Positions 24,959-33,575 of a stretch of DNA of 64,000 bases are shown piece by piece. Location of the stretch: assembly GCF_000745215.1 (NCBI RefSeq), contig NZ_JQNK01000009.1, forward strand, positions 744,001 through 808,000, written 5' to 3'. The translations under genes and the position numbers were made by a program. The first letter of the stretch is position 1. Every line of letters starts with the position of its first letter. This DNA is from Methylosinus sp. PW1. Lineage in GTDB: Bacteria; Pseudomonadota; Alphaproteobacteria; Rhizobiales; Beijerinckiaceae. The notes beneath the pieces are model-generated. The model was given only the letters and a program-made list of their open reading frames with translations, ran no database searches and had not been told where the DNA came from.

Positions 24959-27001
24959 ATGACGACCGAAAATCCGCTGCTCTTTGCCTCGACCCGAGCT
25001 TTCGGCCTGCCGGCCTTCGGCGCGCTGAAGGCCGAGCACTATCGCCCCGCCTTCGCGGCCGCCATGGCGGAAAATCTGGCGGAGATCGCGCGCATCGCCG
25101 ACGATCCCGCGCCGCCCGATTTCGAGAACACGATCGCCGCTCTCGAGCGCTCCGGCCGCCTTCTGGCGCGCGTCGGCGGCGTCTTCTGGAATCTCGCCGC
25201 GACCGACACGACGCCCGAGCTGCAGGAGATCGAGCGCGACATCTCAGGCGCGCTGGCGCGGCACGAGAATGAGATATTGCTGAACGCCGCGCTGTTTGCC
25301 CGCGTCGATGCGCTCCATGAGCGCCGCGACGCGCTGGCGCTGACCGACGAGCAGGCGCGCGTGCTGGAGCTGACGCATAAGCGCTTCCTGCGCGCGGGCG
25401 CCAAGCTCGACGAGACGGCGAAACGGCGCATGGCGGAAATATCCGAGCGCCTCGCCAATCTCACCACATCCTTCGCGCAGAATGTGCTCGCCGACGAGGC
25501 CGATTACCTGCTGCTGCTCGACGAGAGCGATCTCGACGGGCTGTCGGAAGACTTCCGCGCCTCGGCCGCGCAAGTCGCGCAAGAGCGCGGCGCGCCGGGA
25601 AAATATGGCGTCACCCTCGCGCGCTCGAGCGTCGAGATTTTTCTGCAGAGCTCGACGCGCCGCGATCTGCGCGAGACCGCCTTTCGCGCCTGGGCCGGCC
25701 GCGGCGAGACGGGCGGCGCGACCGACAATCGCGCGCTGATCGCCGAGATCTTGCGCCTGCGCGAGGAGCGCGCGCGGCTCAATGGCTTTGCGAATTTCGC
25801 CGCCTATAAGCTCGACGATACGATGGCGAAGACGCCGACAGCGGTGCGCGAGCTCTTGGATCGCGTCTGGGCGCCGGCGCTCGCGGCGGCGAAGGCCGAG
25901 CGCGACGATCTGCAAGCGCTCGCCGAACGCGACGGCGCCAATGTCGCGATCGGCGCCGCCGACTGGCGCCATTACGCCGAGCGCGTGCGCAAGGAGCGCT
26001 ATGATCTCGACCAGGCGGAGCTGCGTCCCTATTTCCAGCTGGATCAGATGATCGCCGCCGCCTTCCATGTCGCGAAACGACTGTTCGGCCTCTCCTTCGT
26101 CGAGGTGGAAGGCCTCGATCTCTATCACCCGAGCGTGCGCGCCTTCGACGTTCGCGATGCGAAGGGCGAGCATGTCGCGCTCTTCCTCGGCGATTATTTC
26201 GCGCGGCCCTCCAAGCGCGGCGGCGCCTGGATGTCCGAGTTTCGCGGCCAGGAGAATCTCGACGAACGCATTCGTCCCATCATCTTCAATGTGCTGAACT
26301 TCTCGCGCGCGCCCGATGGCGCGCCGACTCTGCTCAGCCTCGACGACGCGCGCACGCTGTTTCACGAGTTCGGCCATGCGCTGCACGGCATGTTGTCGGA
26401 CGTCACCTATCCGCTCGTCGCCGGCACCAATGTCGCGCGCGATTTCGTCGAGCTGCCCTCGCAGCTCTATGAGCATTGGCTGCTGGAGCCGGAAATTCTC
26501 CGCGGCTTCGCGCGCCACGCCGAGACGGGCGCGCCAATGCCGGAGGAATTGCTCGAGCGCATCCAAAAGTCGCGGCACTTCAATCAGGGCTTCGCCAGCG
26601 TCGAATTCTGCGCCTCCGCCTATGTCGATCTCGATCTGCACGAAAGCGCGATCGACGAGAGCTTCGACGCGCTTGCCTTCGAGCGCGCGAGCCTCGCGCG
26701 CATATCGATGCCGGAAGAGATCATCATGCGGCACAGGACGCCGCATTTCACCCATGTCTTCGCCGGCGACGGCTATTCGGCCGGCTATTACTCCTATCTC
26801 TGGGCGGAGACGCTGGACGCCGACGCCTATGAGGCGTTCCTCGAGGCCGGCGATCCTTTTGCGCCCGACATTGCGGAGCGCTTGCGCCGTCACATCTACG
26901 CCGCCGGCGGAACGCAGGACCCGGCGGACGCCTATGTGGCCTTTCGCGGCCGCATGCCGAATGTCGACGCGCTGCTGCGCCAGCGCGGCTTCGCGCGTTA
27001 G
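24959..27001 (+). CDS. M3 family metallopeptidase (peptidyl-dipeptidase Dcp-like)
   Basis: A 680-residue zinc peptidase that degrades oligopeptides, probably releasing C-terminal dipeptides in the cytoplasm. The Zn-binding motif HEFGH is at about residues 469-473 in DDARTLFHEFGHALHGML, and the downstream Glu ligand is in the DFVELPSQLYEHW block. The N-terminal region (FGALKAEHYRPAFAAAMAENLAEI and PDFENTIAALERSG) is characteristic of Dcp and oligopeptidase A. No signal peptide. Dcp and OpdA cannot be fully separated by eye. Confidence 0.92.
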   Translation: MTTENPLLFASTRAFGLPAFGALKAEHYRPAFAAAMAENLAEIARIADDPAPPDFENTIAALERSGRLLARVGGVFWNLAATDTTPELQEIERDISGALARHENEILLNAALFARVDALHERRDALALTDEQARVLELTHKRFLRAGAKLDETAKRRMAEISERLANLTTSFAQNVLADEADYLLLLDESDLDGLSEDFRASAAQVAQERGAPGKYGVTLARSSVEIFLQSSTRRDLRETAFRAWAGRGETGGATDNRALIAEILRLREERARLNGFANFAAYKLDDTMAKTPTAVRELLDRVWAPALAAAKAERDDLQALAERDGANVAIGAADWRHYAERVRKERYDLDQAELRPYFQLDQMIAAAFHVAKRLFGLSFVEVEGLDLYHPSVRAFDVRDAKGEHVALFLGDYFARPSKRGGAWMSEFRGQENLDERIRPIIFNVLNFSRAPDGAPTLLSLDDARTLFHEFGHALHGMLSDVTYPLVAGTNVARDFVELPSQLYEHWLLEPEILRGFARHAETGAPMPEELLERIQKSRHFNQGFASVEFCASAYVDLDLHESAIDESFDALAFERASLARISMPEEIIMRHRTPHFTHVFAGDGYSAGYYSYLWAETLDADAYEAFLEAGDPFAPDIAERLRRHIYAAGGTQDPADAYVAFRGRMPNVDALLRQRGFAR

Positions 27002-27063
27002 CCGAACGAGAGCGCAGCGGCGCGCCCCACGAATGTCATATTCGTCGCCGCTATGCTGTTCGC

Positions 27064-28242
27064 ATGACGACGCCTCCATCCCCTTCCAAGCGCAGCGCCA
27101 TCGCGCCCTTCATCGCGATGGATGTGCTGAGCGAAACGCGCGAGCTCGAACGGCAGGGCCGCCGCATCGTCCATATGGAGCTGGGCGAGCCCGGCGCGCC
27201 GGCGCCGCTCGCCGTGCGCGAGGCCGCGGCGCGCGCGCTCGCCCAAGGCGCCATCGGCTATGCGGAGGCGCTCGGCCGCCCAGCGCTGCGCCAGCGCATC
27301 GCGCGCCATTATGGCGAGGCCTATGGCGTCGACGTCTCGCCGGAGCGCGTCATCGTCACGACGGGATCGTCGGGCGCATTTCTCTTGGCCTTTCTTGCCG
27401 GTTTCGATCCGGGCGCGCGCATCGCCATGACGGCGCCGGGCTATCCGGCCTACGCGAATATTCTCGCCTCGCTCGGCCTCGAGCCCGTTCTGATCGATGT
27501 CGGCGCAGAGACTCTCTATTCGCCGACCGCCACTCTGCTCGCGGCGGCGCATCGCGCAAAGCGTCTCGATGGCGCGCTGCTGGCGAGCCCTGCCAATCCG
27601 ACCGGCGCGATGATTCCGAGCGACGAATTCGAAAAAATCTGCGCCTTCTGCGCGGACGCCGGAATTCTCTTCGTCTCCGACGAGATCTATCACGGCCTCT
27701 CCTATGAGCGCGCTTGCGAGACGGCGCTGGCGCATTCGCGCAACGCCATCGTCGTGAACAGCTTCTCCAAATATTATGCGATGACCGGCTGGCGGCTCGG
27801 CTGGCTGGTCGCGCCCGAATCCCTGGTGCGGCCGATGGAGCGGCTGCAACAATCGCTCGCGATTTCGGCGCCGACGCTCGCGCAGATCGCCGCGCTCGAG
27901 GCCTTCGAGGCGAAGGCGGAGCTCGAGGCGGTGAAGGCGGGCTATGCGCGAAGCCGCGCGCTCTTGCTGGAGCGTCTGCCGCGCTTGGGCTTCAGCGATT
28001 TCGCGCCGCCGGACGGCGCCTTCTACATCTACGCCGACATCTCACGCTTTTCCGCGGATTCGGCCGCCTTCTGCAAGCGCATGCTGGAGGAGGCCGGCGT
28101 CGCCGTCACGCCCGGAATCGATTTCGATCGCGCGCGCGGCAAGCGCATGCTGCGTTTCTCCTACGCTGGGCCGGAGAGCGAGGTGCGCCTCGGCCTCGAC
28201 CGTCTCGCGGCATGGCTCGGCGCGCCGAGACCGACGACCTGA
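27064..28242 (+). CDS. Pyridoxal-phosphate aminotransferase, class I/II
   Basis: A 392-residue fold-type I aminotransferase. The PLP Lys is residue 236 in NSFSKYYAMTGWRLGW; other landmarks are EPGAPAP, SPANPTGAMI (Asn binding the PLP ring), SDEIYHGLSYE and the C-terminal Arg in RMLRFSYAG that binds the carboxylate. Members of this group are variously aspartate, aromatic or branched-chain aminotransferases; the substrate is not clear. It follows the M3 peptidase by 62 bases and may be cotranscribed with it, and is closed by a strong terminator. Confidence 0.9.
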   Translation: MTTPPSPSKRSAIAPFIAMDVLSETRELERQGRRIVHMELGEPGAPAPLAVREAAARALAQGAIGYAEALGRPALRQRIARHYGEAYGVDVSPERVIVTTGSSGAFLLAFLAGFDPGARIAMTAPGYPAYANILASLGLEPVLIDVGAETLYSPTATLLAAAHRAKRLDGALLASPANPTGAMIPSDEFEKICAFCADAGILFVSDEIYHGLSYERACETALAHSRNAIVVNSFSKYYAMTGWRLGWLVAPESLVRPMERLQQSLAISAPTLAQIAALEAFEAKAELEAVKAGYARSRALLLERLPRLGFSDFAPPDGAFYIYADISRFSADSAAFCKRMLEEAGVAVTPGIDFDRARGKRMLRFSYAGPESEVRLGLDRLAAWLGAPRPTT

Positions 28243-28266
28243 CCGCAATCAGCAGATCTAAAAAGG

Positions 28267-28303
28267 AAAAGCGCGGCGGGCTGGCGACCCGCCGCGCTTT
28301 TTT
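28267..28303. terminator. Bidirectional intrinsic terminator between aminotransferase and rne
   Basis: Perfect stem AAAAGCGCGGCGGG (28267-28280) with CCCGCCGCGCTTTT (28288-28301) and a seven-base loop, flanked by A and T runs. Serves the aminotransferase (+) and rne (-). Confidence 0.9.
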
Positions 28304-28318
28304 GTCATGTGCTTTTCG

Positions 28319-31225
28319 TCACTCGCCGCCGAGCGAGGCCTTGGCCCGCGTCCACCAGCCGCCCTTCTTGGGACGATTGGGATCCGCCTCGGTGATGATC
28401 GTCTCGGTCGGCTGGCGCGGCGGCGCGGCGGCCTCATGCACGATGGGCGCAGGCGGAGCCGCCGGCTCCGGCGCAGGGGCGGCAGAAGCAGGAGCCGCAG
28501 GAGCGGGAGCCGCCGAAAGAGCCTCGGGCGCGGGCGCGCTCGGAGCGACGGCCTCGGCCGACGGAGCCGATTCGGCCGGCGCCGGAGCCTCGGCGATCGG
28601 AGCGGCGGGAGCCGCCTCCGTCAATACGGGAGCCGGAGCCGCCTCGCTCGCCTCATAAGGCGGGATATGCGCCTCGGCCGGGGAAACGGCCGCCTCGGCG
28701 ACGCCCTCGTCGAGCGGGAAAGCGCCCTGCTCGCGAAATTCGGGCGCCAGCGGCGAGGAGCGCGTCCAACGGCCGGCGCGGCGACCGCGTCCGCCGCGGC
28801 TGCCGCGTTCGGCGGGACGCGGAACCTCATTGGCCGGCGCGGTGGGAACGCCGTCGATTTCCGCGACAATGGCGAGGCCTTCGTCGGACGGCTGCTCGGC
28901 GCCCGGCGCCGGCGCTTCTCCGCCGGAGAGCCCGCCGCCGCGTCCGCGCCGACGACGCCGACGGCGCGCCCGCGGCTGGTCCTCGCCCTCGCCCTCTTCC
29001 TCGCCGAAAGGCGGACGCGCCGAGCGTTCCTCGCGACGCGCGACCTCGGGCCGGCGCTCGACGATCTCGTCTTCCTCGGCGGACGCCTCGGCCTCGACCT
29101 CGATCTCATCCTCGAGATCGGCGAGCGAATCGACGCGCAGCGCGGTCTGGGCCGGAAGCTCGCGCACGCCGGTGGCAGGCTCGCCGCGCTCCAGCGCATG
29201 ATAGGAAGTGCCGGTCAGGCTGTCGTCGGCGGAGACGGTGATGGCGACGCCGAAACGGCGCTCCAAAGCCTGCAGATGGTTGCGCTTCTGATTGAGAATA
29301 TAGAGCGCCACCACGGTGCGCGTGCGCAGGATGATGTCATGCGCCGCGCTCTTGATGAGCGCATCCTCGAGCACGCGCAGCACATGCAGCGCGATAGAGG
29401 CGGTGGAGCGCACCGTGCCGGCGCCGGCGCAATGCGGGCAAGGCACGGTCGAGCCCTCGAGCACGCCGGCGCGAATGCGCTGGCGCGACATTTCGAGCAG
29501 GCCGAAATGCGAGATGCGGCCGACCTGAATGCGGGCGCGATCGTTCTTCAGCGCGTCCTTGAGGCGGCGCTCGACCGAGCGATTGTTGCGGCTCTCCTCC
29601 ATGTCGATGAAATCGACGACGATGAGGCCGGCGAGATCGCGCAGGCGCAGCTGGCGGGCGACCTCGTCGGCCGCCTCCAGATTGGTGCGCAGCGCCGTGT
29701 CCTCGATATTGTGCTCGCGCGTCGAGCGCCCCGAGTTCACGTCGATGGCGACCAGCGCCTCGGTCTGATTGATGACGAGATAGCCGCCCGACTTCAGCGT
29801 CACCTGATTGGAGAACAGCGCGTCGAGCTGCGCCTCCGCGCCGGCCGAGGCGAAGATCGGATTGGGATCGCGATAGAGGCGGACGTTCTTGGCGTGGCTC
29901 GGAATGAGCATGCGCATGAAGTCCTTGGCCTCGCGATAGGACTCCTCGCCGGAGACGATGACCTCCTCGACGTCGCGGCCATAGAGATCGCGAATGGCGC
30001 GCTTGATGAGCGAGCCTTCCTCATAGACGAGGGTCGGCGCGCTGGAGCGCAGCGTCAATTCGCGCACGCTCTCCCACATGCGCAGCAGATATTCGAAGTC
30101 GCGCTTGACCTCGGCCTTGGTGCGTGTGGCGCCGGCGGTGCGCAGAATGACGCCCATGCCCTCCGGCACCTCGAGCTCCTGCACGATCTCCTTCAGGCGC
30201 TTGCGATCGGCGCCGTCGGTGATCTTGCGGGAGATGCCGCCGCCGCGCGCGGTGTTGGGCATCAGCACCGAATAACGACCGGCGAGCGAGAGATAGGTGG
30301 TGAGCGCCGCGCCCTTGTTGCCGCGCTCCTCCTTGACGACCTGCACGAGCAGAACCTGGCGGCGCTTGATGACCTCCTGGATCTTATATTGACGGCGCGA
30401 GCGCGAGGGCCGGTGCGGCACCTCTTCCATCGCGTCGCCGCCGATATGCTCGACGTGCTCTTCCTCGTCCTCGTGCTCTTCCTCGTCGTCATGGTCGTCG
30501 TCGCGGCGGCGGGCCTCGGCCTCCTCGCGCTCGGCCTCATGCTCCTCATCGCGCTCGTCCTGGCGACGGGCCTTGACCTCGTGATCGGCCTCGGCCGGCT
30601 CGGCCGGCGCTTCCTCGGCATGGCCGGCCTCGACGACGCCGAAACCCTGCGGATCGATGGAGATCGGCTCGGCCTCGACGGCCTCCTGCGGGCTCGCCTC
30701 GGCAGAAGGGCTCTCGGCGAGCGCTTCGGGCTCCGCGCTCTCGGCGCGGATCTCTTCCGCCGGCGCCTCGGCCGTCACAGCCTCGGCGGCGTCGGTCTCC
30801 TCGCTCTCGGAAGCGCTCTCGGAAATCACCTCGTCGGAATTGGCGCGCTTCTCGGCGCCGTCCGAATGGCGGCGGCGCGAGCGGCGACGACCTCCGCCAC
30901 CGCCATGGGAGCGCGGCTCCTCGTCCTCCTGCTGATGGACGCGGCTCTCCTCCTCGAGCAGAGCGATCCGATCGGCGACGGGAATCTGATAATAATCGGG
31001 ATGAATCTCGGCGAAGGCCAGAAAGCCGTGGCGATTGCCGCCGTAATCCACGAAGGCGGCCTGGAGCGATGGCTCCACACGCGTGACCTTGGCGAGATAG
31101 ATATTGCCGCGCAGGGGCCTTTTGTCGGCGGCTTCGAAGTCGAATTCCTGAACGCGATTGCCACGTAGCACGACTACGCGGGTTTCCTCCGGGTGGGAGG
31201 CGTCGATGAGCATTTTGTTGGCCAT
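28319..31225 (-). CDS. rne: Ribonuclease E
   Basis: A 968-residue endoribonuclease, the core of the RNA degradosome, cutting AU-rich single-stranded RNA and processing rRNA and tRNA. Residues 1-92 begin the S1 domain (MANKMLIDASHPEETRVVVL, NIYLAKVTRVEPSLQAAFVDYG). It is split by an insertion of about 185 residues rich in Glu, Asp, Ala and Arg (about 94-278) before KIQEVIKRRQVLLVQVVKEE resumes it. DNase I-like catalytic domain has VAIDVNSGRS and DLAGLIVVDFIDM; the Zn-link is CPHCAGAG. The C-terminal third is a Pro/Ala/Glu/Arg-rich disordered scaffold. ATG at 31225 has AAAGAG upstream and matches the family start. Confidence 0.96.
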   Translation of the reverse strand: MANKMLIDASHPEETRVVVLRGNRVQEFDFEAADKRPLRGNIYLAKVTRVEPSLQAAFVDYGGNRHGFLAFAEIHPDYYQIPVADRIALLEEESRVHQQEDEEPRSHGGGGGRRRSRRRHSDGAEKRANSDEVISESASESEETDAAEAVTAEAPAEEIRAESAEPEALAESPSAEASPQEAVEAEPISIDPQGFGVVEAGHAEEAPAEPAEADHEVKARRQDERDEEHEAEREEAEARRRDDDHDDEEEHEDEEEHVEHIGGDAMEEVPHRPSRSRRQYKIQEVIKRRQVLLVQVVKEERGNKGAALTTYLSLAGRYSVLMPNTARGGGISRKITDGADRKRLKEIVQELEVPEGMGVILRTAGATRTKAEVKRDFEYLLRMWESVRELTLRSSAPTLVYEEGSLIKRAIRDLYGRDVEEVIVSGEESYREAKDFMRMLIPSHAKNVRLYRDPNPIFASAGAEAQLDALFSNQVTLKSGGYLVINQTEALVAIDVNSGRSTREHNIEDTALRTNLEAADEVARQLRLRDLAGLIVVDFIDMEESRNNRSVERRLKDALKNDRARIQVGRISHFGLLEMSRQRIRAGVLEGSTVPCPHCAGAGTVRSTASIALHVLRVLEDALIKSAAHDIILRTRTVVALYILNQKRNHLQALERRFGVAITVSADDSLTGTSYHALERGEPATGVRELPAQTALRVDSLADLEDEIEVEAEASAEEDEIVERRPEVARREERSARPPFGEEEGEGEDQPRARRRRRRRGRGGGLSGGEAPAPGAEQPSDEGLAIVAEIDGVPTAPANEVPRPAERGSRGGRGRRAGRWTRSSPLAPEFREQGAFPLDEGVAEAAVSPAEAHIPPYEASEAAPAPVLTEAAPAAPIAEAPAPAESAPSAEAVAPSAPAPEALSAAPAPAAPASAAPAPEPAAPPAPIVHEAAAPPRQPTETIITEADPNRPKKGGWWTRAKASLGGE

Positions 31226-32116
31226 GAGAAACTCTTTGCGGCGCGACGCGAGGCGACGCCGGCGGTCTCGAGCGAACGTCCCGTGAGGGACGATGCGACC
31301 GCGGTCCGGCGAAGCGTCGGAGCGTCGACGCGTGTCTTCTGGGAGTTGGTGTCGATCGCGAAACATCGGATACGCGAACCGGCGCGACCGCCGGCGAACT
31401 GGGCGAGAGGCCCGACCGGCCGCCGAAGCGGGACCGACCAGGAGCCGAAGTGACGACGGCTCGGCGCGACAGCGCGAATCGATACGCCCCCCGGCGCGCG
31501 ATACTCTCGCGCGGAGCGGGGCCTCGATTGGCGGCATGTCATGGACTTCGCCATGAGCTCGTCACAAAAACCTTATGTCACAGCGCCTTACGGCGGCGCC
31601 CGCCCGTCCAGAACCCGCGCGCGAGGCGTGCATTCGAACGTAATTCGTTCCGCGGAAAAAACGCCGCCCGTCCCGAGACGGTTCCCGGCGCCGTAAAATG
31701 CCGAAATTGCGCGAGGCGTATTTCGAACCCTTCCACGGAACGTTTCCATACATAATGTCTCGAAGGCGACACCGCAAGTTGGCAGGAGGCTCCGCCCACA
31801 GGCCGGCGCCCGAAATGGCCGAAAAAGCGCGCAATTCTCTTTTTTTCGAAGCGAATTCCGACCGATCGGACGATTCCGCGCCATCGATCGCTTTTGGGGC
31901 GCGAGTTCCGATCTATCGAACGAACCCGTTCGATTGGAACGCGCCATCCTTCTCTTTGTCGAGCGAATTCTGATCGATCGAACGAATTCGGTTCGATGGG
32001 AACGCGCTCTAACGTCGCGTTAACCAGATATCCTCAGAAAGATTTCGGGGTCGCGCGCATGCGCGAGCCGCGCCATATTATCAACGGGCGAACGCGCGAG
32101 CGGGGCGATTCAGGAC
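31226..32116. other. Long divergent intergenic region between rne and the amidase gene
   Basis: About 890 bases without a supported gene. The part next to rne (31226-31560) is likely its long 5' leader; RNase E mRNAs are commonly autoregulated through such leaders, though no specific structure is proven here. From 31600 on the sequence has more A/T, with runs such as GAAAAAGCGC and CTTTTTTTCG. 31851-32012 holds a three-unit palindromic repeat. Small open frames in the region show no start context or family resemblance. Confidence 0.5.
31851..32012. repeat. Three-unit tandem palindromic repeat
   Basis: Three diverged copies begin at 31851, 31901 and 31963. Units 2 and 3 (about 49-50 bases) share the pattern GCGA(A/G)TTC(C/T)GATC(T/G)ATCGAACGAA, a centre, (C/G)GTTCGAT(T/G)GGAACGCGC; unit 1 lacks about 13 bases from the centre. 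Each full unit is itself an inverted repeat (GTTCC...ATCGAACG / CGTTCGAT.GGAAC in unit 2). The array ends about 105 bases before the amidase start. It resembles the short mobile palindromes frequent in Hyphomicrobiales intergenic regions. Confidence 0.75.
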
Positions 32117-33433
32117 ATGGACGAGATGCGACCGACGGGGGCCGGGCCTTCGCGGAGAGGCGGGCGACGTGCGCCTGCGCGGCGATTTGCGGCGGCGGCC
32201 CTCTGTCTCGCCCTCACCGGCGCGCCCGCAGCGGCCGGATCGGCCGCGCCCGAGCCCCTTTCGGCCATCGCCGTCCGCATGGAGCAGCAGAAGGGCCAAG
32301 CCCGTCTCGTCTTCGAGACGACGGCGGAGGTCAATCCGACGGTCTTTCCGGTCGCCGACCCCTATCGAATCGTCGTTGATCTCCCCGAAATGGCCTTCCG
32401 TCTCGACCCGGAGGTCGGCCGCCCGGCCAAGAACAAGCGCGGCGGCGACGATCTCGTGACCTCCTTCCGATTCGGCCATTTCGCGCCCGGACGCTCGCGA
32501 ATCGTCATCGATCTCGCGCGGCCGGCCAAGATCATTCGCGCCGCGAGCGATGCGAAGCTCGACACCCCGCGCCTCGTCATCGAGCTCGAGCCCACGGATG
32601 CGGCGAGCTTCGCCGCCGAGGCGGCCCGGCTCGCCCCTGCCCCCGCCGCCAGAACCGCGGCCGAAGCGCCGCCCCCCGTGGCCGACGCCAAGCCGCTGCT
32701 GGTCATCGATCCCGGCCATGGCGGCGTCGATGTCGGCGCCGCCGGCCCGCATGGCGAGCAGGAGAAGACCATCGTCCTCGAATTCGCCCGCACGCTGAAG
32801 GGCAAGCTCGAGGCAGACGGCAAGCTGCGCGTGCTGCTCACCCGCAATGAGGACGCCTTCATGGCGCTCGACGAGCGCGTGCGCGTCGCGCGCCAGGCCG
32901 GGGCGGAGCTGTTCCTTTCGATCCACGCCGATACGCTGGGAGAGACCAGCGTCGAGGGGGCGACGGTCTACACTGTCTCCGCCCGCGCCTCCGACTCGGA
33001 GGCCGCCAAGATCGCCGAGAAGGAGAATTTCGCCGATCGCGCCGCCGGGCTGGAGCGCAAATCCGAGGAGGCGGGCGAGGTCGGCGACATTCTCTACGAT
33101 CTCACCCGCCGCGAGACCCGCGCCTATAGCCATGTCTTCGCCCGCACGCTGATCGCCTATTGGCAGACCGTCGGCCATCTCAACAAGAATCCGAGCCGCT
33201 CGGCCGGCTTCGTCGTGCTGAAAGCCTTCGATATTCCGTCCGTTCTGCTGGAGCTCGGCTATCTGTCCAGCACGCGCGATCTCTCGCGCATGCTGTCGCC
33301 GGAATGGCGCGAGCGCGCCGCGGACGCCACGGCGCTGGCGATCGAGCGCTATTTCGACGAGCGCCGGGAGCCGGCGCAGCTTCAGGCCAGCGCGCCCTCT
33401 CAGGCCGTGGCCACGACGCAACGCCCACAATAA
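32117..33433 (+). CDS. amiC: N-acetylmuramoyl-L-alanine amidase with AMIN domain
   Basis: A 438-residue periplasmic cell-wall hydrolase that cuts the bond between MurNAc and the peptide stem, usually for daughter-cell separation. It has an Arg-rich N-terminus leading to a signal sequence (FAAAALCLALTGAPAAAGS, possibly Tat), an AMIN domain (RLVFETTAEVNPTVF to RLVIELEP, about 55-160), a Pro/Ala linker and an Amidase_3 catalytic domain with the Zn ligands in VIDPGHGG (His), the Glu of QEKTIVLEF and LFLSIHAD, and the closing Glu in PSVLLELGYLSS. Next gene downstream is PBP1A, consistent with a cell-wall pair. Confidence 0.92.
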   Translation: MDEMRPTGAGPSRRGGRRAPARRFAAAALCLALTGAPAAAGSAAPEPLSAIAVRMEQQKGQARLVFETTAEVNPTVFPVADPYRIVVDLPEMAFRLDPEVGRPAKNKRGGDDLVTSFRFGHFAPGRSRIVIDLARPAKIIRAASDAKLDTPRLVIELEPTDAASFAAEAARLAPAPAARTAAEAPPPVADAKPLLVIDPGHGGVDVGAAGPHGEQEKTIVLEFARTLKGKLEADGKLRVLLTRNEDAFMALDERVRVARQAGAELFLSIHADTLGETSVEGATVYTVSARASDSEAAKIAEKENFADRAAGLERKSEEAGEVGDILYDLTRRETRAYSHVFARTLIAYWQTVGHLNKNPSRSAGFVVLKAFDIPSVLLELGYLSSTRDLSRMLSPEWRERAADATALAIERYFDERREPAQLQASAPSQAVATTQRPQ

Positions 33434-33575
33434 AACATAAAAATTGGGCTAAGGATGGGGATGGCGGGAGGCCGATTCGGTTTCCGTCACGACAAAATAT
33501 GCTCTAAACGGGACGCCTTCGGCGCGCAGCGCGCCAGATTTCACAGCAACGCGTCTCCCTCGAGGATCATCCTTC

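Noticed and set aside
28307..31168. Long open frame opposite rne
   Set aside because: It is the complement of the repetitive Glu/Ala/Arg/Pro codons of rne and has no recognisable domains; the same holds for long frames opposite the autotransporter (3474-5093) and the TonB receptor (17536-19815).
31562..31973. Small genes in the rne-amiC gap
   Set aside because: Several overlapping frames exist on both strands without ribosome sites, signal peptides or family resemblance.
31851..32012. Possible CRISPR array
   Set aside because: Only three diverged units, no uniform spacers, each unit palindromic over most of its length, and no cas genes.
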